This document shows positions 56,544-64,000 of a stretch of 64,000 nt of DNA, piece after piece. Numbering within the stretch: the first letter of the stretch is position 1; every line of letters begins with the position of its first letter. The notes under the pieces are model-generated. The model searched no databases. It worked only from the letters and a program-made list of their open reading frames with translations, and was not told the origin of the DNA. The translations under genes were made by a program, and so were the position numbers. This stretch comes from Achromobacter xylosoxidans (lineage in GTDB: Bacteria; Pseudomonadota; Gammaproteobacteria; Burkholderiales; Burkholderiaceae_B), in assembly GCF_014490035.1 (NCBI RefSeq), contig NZ_CP061008.1:2108001-2172000 (forward strand), in the 5' to 3' direction.

Positions 56544-57842
56544 ATGCGCAAGTTGCTGTTGGGAGCGGTTTTGGCCGCTGCGGTGTTCGGGGGGACGGCC
56601 CAGGCTGCGGCCGAGCCCAAGGCCGTGGTCGCCACGTATTCGGATCTGGCGCTGGCTGGCTACGAAGACTCGCTGACTTCCGCCCGGGCCCTGCGCACCG
56701 CCATCGACGCCCTGATCGCCAAGCCCAGCGCCGACACGCTGAAGGCCGCGCGCGAGGCCTGGCTGGCGGCGCGCGTGCCTTACCAGCAGACCGAGGCCTA
56801 CCGCTTCGGCAACCCCATCGTCGACGACTGGGAAGGCCGCGTGAACGCCTGGCCGCTGGACGAAGGCCTGATCGACTACGTCGACGCGTCCTATGGCACG
56901 GAAAATGACGAGAACGCCTACTACGCGGTCAACGTCATCGCCAATTCCAAGATCTCGGTGGGCGGCAAGACCGTCGACGTCAGCAAGATCACGCCCCAGC
57001 TGCTGTCTGAAGTGCTGCACGAAGCCGACGGCAACGAAGCCAACGTGGCCACGGGCTACCACGCCATCGAATTCCTGCTGTGGGGCCAGGACCTGAACGG
57101 CACCGGCCCCGCGCCCGCCGACCGCAAGGGCACGCCGCAGGAACGCCACGCCGGCAACCGTCCGCACACCGATTTCGATCCCAAGCAGTGCACGGGCGGC
57201 CATTGCGAGCGCCGCGTGCAGTTCCTGAAGGCCGTGACCGACCTGCTGGTGACGGACCTGGAAGAGATGGTCGGCAACTGGAAGAAGGACGGCGCCGCGC
57301 GCAAGGCCGTCGAAGAAGATCCCAAGGCGGGCCTGATCGCCATGCTGACCGGGCTGGGCAGCCTGTCCTACGGCGAGCTGGCCGGCGAACGCATGAAGCT
57401 GGGCCTGATGCTGCATGATCCCGAAGAAGAGCATGACTGCTTCTCGGACAACACGCACAACTCGCACTATTACGACCAGATCGGCATCCGCAACGTCTAC
57501 CTGGGCAGCTACACCCGTATCGACGGCAAGACCGTCTCGGGCGCCAGCCTGTCGGAACTGGTGAAGGCCCGCGATCCCAAGCTGGACGCCGAAGTGCGCG
57601 CCAAGCTGGACGCCACCGTGGCCGCCATGCAGGCGATGAAGACGCGCGCCGAAACGGTCGAAACCTACGACCAGATGATTTCGGACGGCAACAAGGAAGG
57701 CAATGCCGTGGTGCAGGCCGCCATCGACCGCCTGGTCGACCAGACCCGCAGCCTGGAGCGCGTGATCGCCTTGCTGGACCTGGGCAAGGTCGCCATCGAA
57801 GGTTCCGACAGCCTGGACAAACCTGACGCCGTATTCAAGTGA
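56544..57842 (+). CDS. Imelysin family protein (iron-regulated, IrpA-like)
   Basis: The 432-residue product has a signal peptide (MRKLLLGAVLAAAVFGGTAQAAA) and the M75 imelysin motif GYHAIEFLLWG (GxHxxE at residues 171-176), a C-terminal repeat half as expected for the two-domain helical bundle. Imelysins are iron-linked periplasmic proteins whose peptidase activity is doubtful. It is the first gene of a four-gene operon with tight overlaps. Confidence 0.9.
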   Translation: MRKLLLGAVLAAAVFGGTAQAAAEPKAVVATYSDLALAGYEDSLTSARALRTAIDALIAKPSADTLKAAREAWLAARVPYQQTEAYRFGNPIVDDWEGRVNAWPLDEGLIDYVDASYGTENDENAYYAVNVIANSKISVGGKTVDVSKITPQLLSEVLHEADGNEANVATGYHAIEFLLWGQDLNGTGPAPADRKGTPQERHAGNRPHTDFDPKQCTGGHCERRVQFLKAVTDLLVTDLEEMVGNWKKDGAARKAVEEDPKAGLIAMLTGLGSLSYGELAGERMKLGLMLHDPEEEHDCFSDNTHNSHYYDQIGIRNVYLGSYTRIDGKTVSGASLSELVKARDPKLDAEVRAKLDATVAAMQAMKTRAETVETYDQMISDGNKEGNAVVQAAIDRLVDQTRSLERVIALLDLGKVAIEGSDSLDKPDAVFK

Positions 57843-59347
57843 AACTCGTTTTAGCCGCCGTACTGGCGGCGTCGGCGCATGCCGGCGCCGCCGCCGCTCC
57901 GACCGGGCGTGACGACCTCACGCCCGAAGACCTGAAGCGCGTGACCGCCATCACCGCGCCCACGCGCGATTTCTCGAAGGTCGAGACCTTCGAGACCATG
58001 CAGGCGGGCGCCGCCACCACCAACAAGCTCATCAACGCCGACATTTTTTCGCAGCCGTCGGCCAACATGAGCTTTGAGGGGCGCCAGGAATTCCAGGTCG
58101 GCAACGGCCTGTTCCGCAAGGACTGGGTCTCGGCGCCGGCTTCCACGCAAGCCTCGGACGGCCTGGGGCCGCTGTTCAATGCGCGTTCCTGCCAGGCCTG
58201 TCATACCAAGGACGGACGCGGCACGGTGCCGGGCTTCGATCCTTTGGAACGTACCGACGCGGTGGCGCTGTTGCTGCGCCTGGCGGTGCCGCAGGGCGCC
58301 GATCGCGGTCACCCCAAGCTCGCGCCGGGCGAGATCGCGGCCTTGCCCGAACCCGTTTACGGTGTGCAGCTGCAGAACTTCGCGGTCGCGGGCCTGCCCG
58401 CCGAAGGCCGCATGGAGATCGAGTACCAGCCGGTCCCGGTCGCGCTCAACGGCGGTGAAACCGTCACGCTGATGAAGCCCGCCTACCGCATCGAGAATCT
58501 CGGCTATGGCCCGATGCGCGCGGACACGCAGATCTCGCCGCGCCTCGCGCCACCCATGATCGGCCTGGGTCTGCTGGAATCCATCCACCAAGCCGACATC
58601 CTGGCCAACGTGGGCGCGGACAAGCGCGACGGCATCGTCGGCAAGGCCAACTGGGTCACCGACGTGCGCACCGGCGCGCGTGTGCTGGGGCGCTTCAACC
58701 TGAAGGCCGGCCAACCCACGGTCGAGCAGCAGAGCGCCGCGGCGTTTTCCAACGACATGGGGCTGTCCACGCCCTTGTTTCCCCAGCATTCCGGCGACTG
58801 CACGCCCTCGCAGAAGCAGTGCCTCGACATGCCGCACGGCGCGCAGCCGCGCTTCGGCCCCGAGGAAGTGCCGGCAAAGCTGATGGACTTCGTCACCATC
58901 TATTCCACCAACCTTGCCGTGCCGCAGCGCCGAGACGCCGACGATGCGCGGGTGTTGGCCGGCAAGAAGCTGTTTTACGAAGCCAATTGCGTCGCCTGCC
59001 ACGTGCCCAAGTACGTCACCAGCCGCAACGCCAAGCAGCCCGAGCACCGCTTCCAGCTGATCTGGCCCTACACCGACATGCTGGTGCACGACATGGGCGA
59101 CGATCTGGCCGACGGCGTGTCGGACGGCCTGGCCAACGGCCGCGAATGGCGCACGCCGCCGCTGTGGGGCATAGGCCTGACCAAGACCGTGAACCCCAAT
59201 GCCACCTGGCTGCATGACGGACGCGCGCGCACCTTGCTGGAGGCCGTGCTGTGGCATGGCGGCGAGGCCAAGCCCGCGCGCGACCGCGTGGTGGCAATGA
59301 CGCCGGAAGAACGCGCCGATCTCATCCGTTTCCTGGAGTCGCTGTGA
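57839..59347 (+). CDS. Di-haem cytochrome c family oxidoreductase (DUF1111)
   Basis: The 502-residue product starts with GTG at 57839 (GTGA overlap with the imelysin stop), has a short signal peptide and two haem motifs, CQACH (118-122) and CVACH (384-388). The DUF1111 phrase GLGPLFNARSCQACHTKDGR is clear. It is a periplasmic electron-transfer protein, probably linked to iron redox chemistry with the imelysins. Confidence 0.9.
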   Translation: MKLVLAAVLAASAHAGAAAAPTGRDDLTPEDLKRVTAITAPTRDFSKVETFETMQAGAATTNKLINADIFSQPSANMSFEGRQEFQVGNGLFRKDWVSAPASTQASDGLGPLFNARSCQACHTKDGRGTVPGFDPLERTDAVALLLRLAVPQGADRGHPKLAPGEIAALPEPVYGVQLQNFAVAGLPAEGRMEIEYQPVPVALNGGETVTLMKPAYRIENLGYGPMRADTQISPRLAPPMIGLGLLESIHQADILANVGADKRDGIVGKANWVTDVRTGARVLGRFNLKAGQPTVEQQSAAAFSNDMGLSTPLFPQHSGDCTPSQKQCLDMPHGAQPRFGPEEVPAKLMDFVTIYSTNLAVPQRRDADDARVLAGKKLFYEANCVACHVPKYVTSRNAKQPEHRFQLIWPYTDMLVHDMGDDLADGVSDGLANGREWRTPPLWGIGLTKTVNPNATWLHDGRARTLLEAVLWHGGEAKPARDRVVAMTPEERADLIRFLESL

Positions 59348-60435
59348 TGGCTGCAATAGCCCCGCGTGTATTGAAACTGGCCGCGGCTGCGGCGCTGGGC
59401 GGCATCACGTCCTGGGCCGCGCAGGCCGCGCCGCCCGCGGATCTTGGCGAGCGTCTGGCGCGCGATTACGCGCGGCCGGCGGTAGCGAAAATGGCGGACG
59501 CGGCCTCGGCGCTGGACGGCGCCTTGGGCGGATGGTGCGCGCAGCCCGGCGCGGCCAGCGCGGCGCGCGTCAAGCAGGCGTTCGAGGACCTGGCGCTGGC
59601 CTGGTCGGGCGTCGAGTTCCTGCGCTTTGGCCCTCTGGTGCAGGCCAACCGCTACGAACGCCTGGCCTTCTGGCCCGATACGCGCGGCGTGATGCCGAAG
59701 CAGGTGCAGGCGCTGATCGCCGCGCAGGACGGCGCCTTGCTCGTGCCCGGCGCCCTGGCGGGACGCAGCGTGGCCGTGCAGGGCCTGCCCGCGTTGGAAT
59801 ACGTGCTGTACGGCGAGCCGGCCTTGCTGCGGCAGGATGGCGGGCAGGTCGACGCCTACGCCTGCGATTACGCCCGGGCGGTGGCCGCCAACGTCAGGCA
59901 GATCACGCGCGATGTAGCCCAGGCCTGGAGCGCCGAGGGCGATTTCGGCCGGCAGTTCGCGCAACCCAAGGCGGGCAACGACCTGTACCGCGATCAACAG
60001 GAAATCGCGGCCGAGGCCATGAAGTCCCTATCCACCGGGCTGCAGTTTGCGCGCGACGTGAAGATCCTGCCTGTGCTGGGCGATACGCCGGAAGCAGCGC
60101 GGCCCAAGCGCGCTGCATTCTGGCGCAGCCAGTTGTCCACGCGCCTGCTGGCGGCCAATCTGGACGGGCTGCAGGCTTTCTATCAGGCGGGGGCCTATGC
60201 GCTGCCCAAGGGCGACGCCTGGATGGCCGAGTCCGTGCGCGGTGAACTGGCGAGCGCGGCGCGCGTGCTGCTGGACGTGCCGCAGCCGCTGGAGCAGGCG
60301 CTGGCGCAGGAAGAAGGGCGCCAACAACTGACTTTGGCGGCGTTGACCCTCAAGAACGCCAAGGCCATCGTTGACGAGAATCTGGCGCCGGCCCTGGGCG
60401 TCACGATCGGCTTCAATGCGCTCGATGGTGATTGA
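59347..60435 (+). CDS. Second imelysin family protein, lacking the GxHxxE His
   Basis: The 362-residue product has a signal peptide (to about residue 27) and the imelysin pattern of Trp and helix positions (ALAWSGVEFLRFGPLVQANR). Where imelysin 1 has GYHAIE, this has GLPALE (residues 146-151), so the His is lost while Gly and Glu remain. Such pairs occur in related operons. ATG overlaps the previous stop by one base. Confidence 0.85.
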   Translation: MAAIAPRVLKLAAAAALGGITSWAAQAAPPADLGERLARDYARPAVAKMADAASALDGALGGWCAQPGAASAARVKQAFEDLALAWSGVEFLRFGPLVQANRYERLAFWPDTRGVMPKQVQALIAAQDGALLVPGALAGRSVAVQGLPALEYVLYGEPALLRQDGGQVDAYACDYARAVAANVRQITRDVAQAWSAEGDFGRQFAQPKAGNDLYRDQQEIAAEAMKSLSTGLQFARDVKILPVLGDTPEAARPKRAAFWRSQLSTRLLAANLDGLQAFYQAGAYALPKGDAWMAESVRGELASAARVLLDVPQPLEQALAQEEGRQQLTLAALTLKNAKAIVDENLAPALGVTIGFNALDGD

Positions 60436-61540
60436 CCGGCGCCGCTTCCTGTCGCTCGCGGCCGCGCTGGGCCTGGCCCCGGCGGCTGCGTTGGCGGCTG
60501 CGCCCAAGGACGGCGATGTCCTGTACCTGAGCGCGCGCAAGCGCGGCGGGTGCGACGAAACCGCGCTGCTGGATGAAGCGGGACACGATCGGCTGGTGGT
60601 GCCGATGCCCGCGCGCGGCCACAGCTTCGCCATCGATGCCGCGGGGGAACGCGCGGTCGTCTTCGGCCGCCAGCCGGGCTTCTTCGCGCTGGCGTTTTCG
60701 CTGCGCGGGGGCGAGCCCCAGGCCTTGCCCATGCACGAAGAGCGCCACTTCTTCGGCCATGGCGCCTACGTGGACGGCGGCCGGCTGCTGGCCGCCACCG
60801 AGAACGATTTTGTAGCGGGCCGGGGCGTGCTGGGCCTGTACGATGCCTCGCCCGGCGGCGCGTACCGCCGCATCGGCGAATTCGACAGCGGCGGCATCGG
60901 TCCGCACGAGGTCGTGCTGATGCCCGACGGCAAGACGCTATGCGTCGCCAATGGCGGCATCCTCACGCATCCCGACTACGGCAAGCTGGAACTCAACCTG
61001 GACACGATGCGGCCCTCGCTGGCCTATATCGACGCGGCCAGCGGCGAGCTGCTGGAGAGAGTGGAGCTGGAGCCCGCTTTGCATCGCCTGTCCATCCGCC
61101 ACCTCGCGCTGACTGCCGACGGCTGCGTCTGGTTCGGCTGCCAGTACATGGGTCCGGCCGCGGACCGGCCGGCGCTGGTGGGTCGGCACAGGCGCGGCGC
61201 GCAGCTGGAACTGTTCGAAGGGCCGGCGCCAGCCTTGCGCCAGATGCGCAACTACGTCGGCTCGGTGGCCGTGGATACCGCGGGCGGCGTGGTCGCGACG
61301 TCCAGCCCGGTAGGCGGACAGGTGATCTACTGGGACGCGGCCAGCGGCCGTTGCCTGGGCACGACCGAACTGGCCGACGGCTGCGGCGTGGCGCCGGCCG
61401 CCGGAGACGGCTTCCTGCTGAGCAGCGGCCTGGGAGCGATGCTGCGCATCGACGCGTCCGGCAAGGAGCAGCCCGTGCTGGCGCCGTCGCGCGAGGTGTC
61501 CTGGGACAATCATTTCCGCAAGATCCCGGCGCGGGTCTGA
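60425..61540 (+). CDS. DUF1513 protein (exported beta-propeller-like)
   Basis: The 371-residue product has a Tat-type signal (MVIDRRRFLSLAAALGLAPA) and repeated WD/YVTN-like strands (GGRLLAATENDFVAGRGVLG, GPHEVVLMPDGKTLCVANGG, GCVWFGCQYMGPAADRPALV). An ATG at 60416 is an alternative. It overlaps the second imelysin by 11 bases. DUF1513 proteins accompany imelysins in iron-linked operons. Confidence 0.85.
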   Translation: MVIDRRRFLSLAAALGLAPAAALAAAPKDGDVLYLSARKRGGCDETALLDEAGHDRLVVPMPARGHSFAIDAAGERAVVFGRQPGFFALAFSLRGGEPQALPMHEERHFFGHGAYVDGGRLLAATENDFVAGRGVLGLYDASPGGAYRRIGEFDSGGIGPHEVVLMPDGKTLCVANGGILTHPDYGKLELNLDTMRPSLAYIDAASGELLERVELEPALHRLSIRHLALTADGCVWFGCQYMGPAADRPALVGRHRRGAQLELFEGPAPALRQMRNYVGSVAVDTAGGVVATSSPVGGQVIYWDAASGRCLGTTELADGCGVAPAAGDGFLLSSGLGAMLRIDASGKEQPVLAPSREVSWDNHFRKIPARV

Positions 61541-61570
61541 TCCCGTTTGCTTACAAAGCTTGACACAACG

Positions 61571-61590
61571 GGGCCGCGATGCGGCCCTTA
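61571..61590 (+). terminator. Weak hairpin after the imelysin operon
   Basis: GGGCCGC (61571-61577), loop GAT, GCGGCCC (61581-61587), followed only by TTA. The stem is strong but the T-run is poor, so it may rather be rho-assisted or stabilising. Confidence 0.35.
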
Positions 61591-61691
61591 TCGCAAGCGC
61601 CATCTGATAAAGTTTTCGGCTGCTTTTTTCAGGCCGCCAGGCGCCCGTTGCCGGGACGCTGCGCGGCCTCAACTTTTCCGCAGGAGTATCC

Positions 61692-62525
61692 ATGGAAGAA
61701 GCCTTGAAAGAATTTAACGCCTGGGCTCCCAAGCTGGTCGACCTGGGCCTCAATCTGGCGGTTGCGCTGCTGATCCTCATCATCGGCTGGTGGGTGTCGT
61801 CCCTGCTGGGCAGCTGGGTGCGCCGCGCCGCGACGCGTTCCAAGAAGATCGATCCCACCATCGTGCCCATGTTCTACAGCACGGTGGTCTGGACGGTGCG
61901 CATCTTCACCGTGATTGCGGTGCTGGCGCGTTTCGGGGTGCAGACGGCCAGCCTGATCGCGGTGCTGGGCGCCGCCGGCCTGGCCGTGGGTCTGGCCTTG
62001 CAAGGCACGCTGCAGAATATCGCCGCCGGCATCATGCTGCTGATCCTGCGCCCGATACGCGCGGGCGAATACGTGGCGCTGAGCACCGGCGTGGACGGCA
62101 CGGTGGAAGAGGTCGGTCTCTTCCTGACGCGCCTGATCCAGGTCGACGGCATTCATCTGACCCTGCCCAACAGCACGGTGTGGAACGCCACCATCACCAA
62201 CTACAGCCGCAACAAGACGCGTCGCCTGGATATCCCGGTGCCGGTGCGCTATGGCGACAACCTGGAAGTCGTGGTGGCCAAGCTGCGCGCGATCGTCGAT
62301 GCGCGTCCGGAAACGCTGAAGGATCCTGAACCGCTGGTGAAGGTGGTCGACTACAAGGAAAACGGCGTCGTCGTGAACGTGCGGGTATGGACCGAGTCTG
62401 CCAAGTACTGGGACCTGCGCTGGGGCCTGTACCAGGACATCCGCAAGTCGCTGGAAGATGCGGGCTTCCAGCCGCCGATCCCCATGCGCGAGATCCAGAA
62501 CGCCAAGCCGGGCGCCGCGGCCTGA
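61692..62525 (+). CDS. MscS-type mechanosensitive channel
   Basis: The 277-residue product has three N-terminal membrane segments and the pore helix with Gly/Ala spacing (VLGAAGLAVGLALQGTLQNIAAG), then the beta domain LRPIRAGEYVAL and C-terminal cage. It should act as a safety valve during osmotic down-shock. GGAG lies before the ATG; a terminator follows. Confidence 0.93.
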   Translation: MEEALKEFNAWAPKLVDLGLNLAVALLILIIGWWVSSLLGSWVRRAATRSKKIDPTIVPMFYSTVVWTVRIFTVIAVLARFGVQTASLIAVLGAAGLAVGLALQGTLQNIAAGIMLLILRPIRAGEYVALSTGVDGTVEEVGLFLTRLIQVDGIHLTLPNSTVWNATITNYSRNKTRRLDIPVPVRYGDNLEVVVAKLRAIVDARPETLKDPEPLVKVVDYKENGVVVNVRVWTESAKYWDLRWGLYQDIRKSLEDAGFQPPIPMREIQNAKPGAAA

Positions 62526-62553
62526 AGCAGGCCGGGTCTGCACTGGAATGACA

Positions 62554-62582
62554 ATGGGCGCCCGATGGGCGCCCATTTTTTT
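62554..62582 (+). terminator. Intrinsic terminator of the MscS gene
   Basis: ATGGGCGCCC (62554-62563), loop GAT, GGGCGCCCAT (62567-62576), then TTTTTT. It lies between convergent MscS and IclR genes. Confidence 0.9.
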
Positions 62583-62599
62583 GCTGGCGGCAGCAGACC

Positions 62600-63361
62600 T
62601 CAGGCCTGCATCGACAGGCGCGCGAGTTCGTTCTTGATCCAGCCGGCGATTTCGCGCTGGCGTTGCGCAGGCATGCGGTCGATGATGGCCGTGACGCTGA
62701 CCGCCAGGATCGGCGCGCCCTGGGCATCCAGCAGCGCGCAGCCCACGCCCAGCGCGCCGCGCACCGCGTGGTTGCCCACCACGGAATAGCCGCGGGCGCG
62801 GGTGTTTTCGATCAGGCGGTACATCTCTTGCGGTGTCATGCCGCCATATTCGTCCAGCCGGCCCGAGTTGCGCTCGACGATGCCGCGCGCAACGTCGTCG
62901 GGCAGGGCGGCCAGCAGGGCCATGCCGCCCGACCCCACGCCCAGCGGCTGGCGCTTGCCGGCGTAGGTGGCCAGGATCTGCACCGGATAGCTGCCGATCT
63001 CGCGATGCAGGCTTATGGAATCGTCATCTTCGCGCACGACCAGGAAGACCGCGTCGCCAGTGCGGTCGGCCAGGCGCCGCAGCACGGGCAGCAACTGGCG
63101 CACGCGCGGATCGCGCGAGCGCGTGTCCGGGTCCACCGCCAGCTGGGCGCGGTATTTCTTGGTGCCGGTCACGGCCAGCACCAGTCCGGCGTCCAGCAAG
63201 GCGGCCAGCAGACGGTAGATGGTGGGGCGCTGTATGCCCGTGAGGCGGGCGATATCGGTCACGCTCAGGCCATCGGGACCCTGGTCGCGCAGGGCGGCCA
63301 GGACGGCCAGCCCGCGCCGCAATGTGCGTGGACCCGCGGCCGCGGCGTCGCTATCTTGCAT
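62600..63361 (-). CDS. IclR-family transcriptional regulator
   Basis: The 253-residue product has an HTH start (LRRGLAVLAALRDQGPDGLS and TDIARLTGIQRPTIYRLLAA) and the effector domain with GSGGMALLAALPDDVARG and HAVRGALGVGCALLDAQGA. It is divergent from a Bug receptor gene; GTCCA-CTTGA-TGGAC upstream of that gene could be its operator. Confidence 0.9.
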   Translation of the reverse strand: MQDSDAAAAGPRTLRRGLAVLAALRDQGPDGLSVTDIARLTGIQRPTIYRLLAALLDAGLVLAVTGTKKYRAQLAVDPDTRSRDPRVRQLLPVLRRLADRTGDAVFLVVREDDDSISLHREIGSYPVQILATYAGKRQPLGVGSGGMALLAALPDDVARGIVERNSGRLDEYGGMTPQEMYRLIENTRARGYSVVGNHAVRGALGVGCALLDAQGAPILAVSVTAIIDRMPAQRQREIAGWIKNELARLSMQA

Positions 63362-63485
63362 GAAAATCTCTGAAAACTCGGGTTATTACGGAATATTCAA
63401 GGGAAAACCACTGTCCGTGCTGTGGACTCTACCTTGATGCAGTGCATGTGTATAGCTCAGAATGCTGCATCGAACAATTCAAATC

Positions 63486-63500
63486 GTCCACTTGATGGAC
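63486..63500. promoter_or_regulatory. Candidate IclR operator
   Basis: GTCCA (63486-63490), spacer CTTGA, TGGAC (63496-63500). This dyad lies 20 bases before the Bug ATG and downstream of the IclR start, in the divergent gap. Confidence 0.4.
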
Positions 63501-63520
63501 AGTACCTGCACGGAGACTCT

Positions 63521-64000
63521 ATGATTACAGGTCAAAAGCCTGGACTGCGGCGTATCGCCGCCACCCTTCTGGCTACCGCCGCAAGCGCATTCGCAATGGG
63601 CTCGGCCCATGCCGCCTACCCTGACAAGCCCGTCCGCATCGTGGTCGGTTTTTCCGCCGGCGGCACTACTGACGTGATCGCCCGCATCATGGCCAAGGAA
63701 CTGACTGAAAGCCTCGGCCAGTCCTTCGTGGTCGAGAACAAGCCCGGCGCCGGCAGCAACATCGCTACCGACCAGGTAAAGCGCGCAGACCCCGACGGCT
63801 ACACGCTGCTGTTCGTGGCCGTGACCAGCGCCATCAACCAGACCCTGTACAAGAACGTCAATTTCGACCTGACCAAGGATTTCACGCCGGTGGCGCTGGG
63901 CGCCAAGGTGCCGAACATCCTGGTGGTGAACCCGCAAGTGCCCGTGAAGTCGGTGCAGGAGCTGGTGGACTACGCCAAGAAGAATCCCGGCAAGCTGGCG
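63521..64000 (+). CDS. Bug-type tripartite tricarboxylate receptor, 3' end outside window
   Basis: The first 160 residues are visible: signal peptide (to about ...AHA), then YPDKPVRIVVGFSAGGTTDV and FVVENKPGAGSNIATDQVKR, the standard Bug start. The window ends within the gene. It is divergent from IclR and probably regulated by it. Confidence 0.9.
   Translation, partial: MITGQKPGLRRIAATLLATAASAFAMGSAHAAYPDKPVRIVVGFSAGGTTDVIARIMAKELTESLGQSFVVENKPGAGSNIATDQVKRADPDGYTLLFVAVTSAINQTLYKNVNFDLTKDFTPVALGAKVPNILVVNPQVPVKSVQELVDYAKKNPGKLA

Overview
The window holds two compartments. Positions 1 to about 31,300 are most of a temperate phage genome (prophage). Its left end, with any integrase, lies outside the window. 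From about 31,450 to 64,000 is high-GC bacterial chromosome. The chromosomal part is typical of Alcaligenaceae (Achromobacter or Bordetella): three Bug-type (TctC family) solute receptors, many LysR/GntR/IclR regulators each beside a small catabolic cluster, and GC-rich codon usage. The genus call is inference from gene content, not from a marker gene. No rRNA, tRNA or CRISPR array was seen.

Prophage layout. A leftward early operon of small genes (14-2907) is broken by two gene-free stretches rich in inverted repeats (1365-1902 and 2194-2685). An immunity region follows: CI-like S24 repressor (3633-4337, minus), Cro-like repressor (4420-4641, plus), and two operator pairs placed like lambda OL and OR. 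Next come CII, NinB, a Ref-like nuclease, lambda O- and P-like replication proteins, several small accessory genes and a Q-like antiterminator (8802-9206). Late genes run rightward: terminase, portal, scaffold, coat, head-tail connectors, tail and ejection proteins (one with a GH73-like lysin domain), tail fibre, holin candidates, endolysin and an Rz/Rz1 spanin pair. This is a short-tailed (podovirus) gene order. Intrinsic terminators lie inside the late region, which fits Q-dependent antitermination. A reverse-strand O-acyltransferase (27762-29435) is a likely lysogenic-conversion gene.

Chromosome layout. (a) 31.5-35.7 kb: Bug receptor, fumarylacetoacetase, 3-hydroxybutyrate dehydrogenase and a divergent LysR. 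(b) 35.8-37.4 kb: aldose epimerase and two small genes. (c) 37.6-40.4 kb: quinone-oxidoreductase-like MDR and SDR with a divergent LysR. (d) 40.4-42.8 kb: DUF6496 protein, dodecin, a gene-poor stretch with four 92-bp repeats carrying DnaA-box-like sequences, and an FMN reductase. (e) 42.9-49.0 kb: HpxZ-, HpxY- and HpxX-like proteins with GntR and an ABC transporter of the nitrate/taurine/thiamine-precursor type, probably for uptake and hydrolysis of an amide such as oxalurate or a carboxybiuret-like compound. (f) 49.3-56.3 kb: LysR, a DUF4286-like protein, an MHS transporter, D-2-hydroxyacid dehydrogenase, Bug receptor, class II aldolase and LysR. (g) 56.5-61.5 kb: imelysin / di-haem / imelysin / DUF1513 operon, an iron-linked periplasmic system. 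(h) 61.7-64 kb: MscS channel, IclR and a truncated third Bug receptor.

The most distinctive observations are the apparently leaderless cI and cro transcripts facing each other across shared operators, the family of long-armed inverted repeats in the prophage gaps, a small antisense gene between cro and cII, and the four 92-bp chromosomal repeats.
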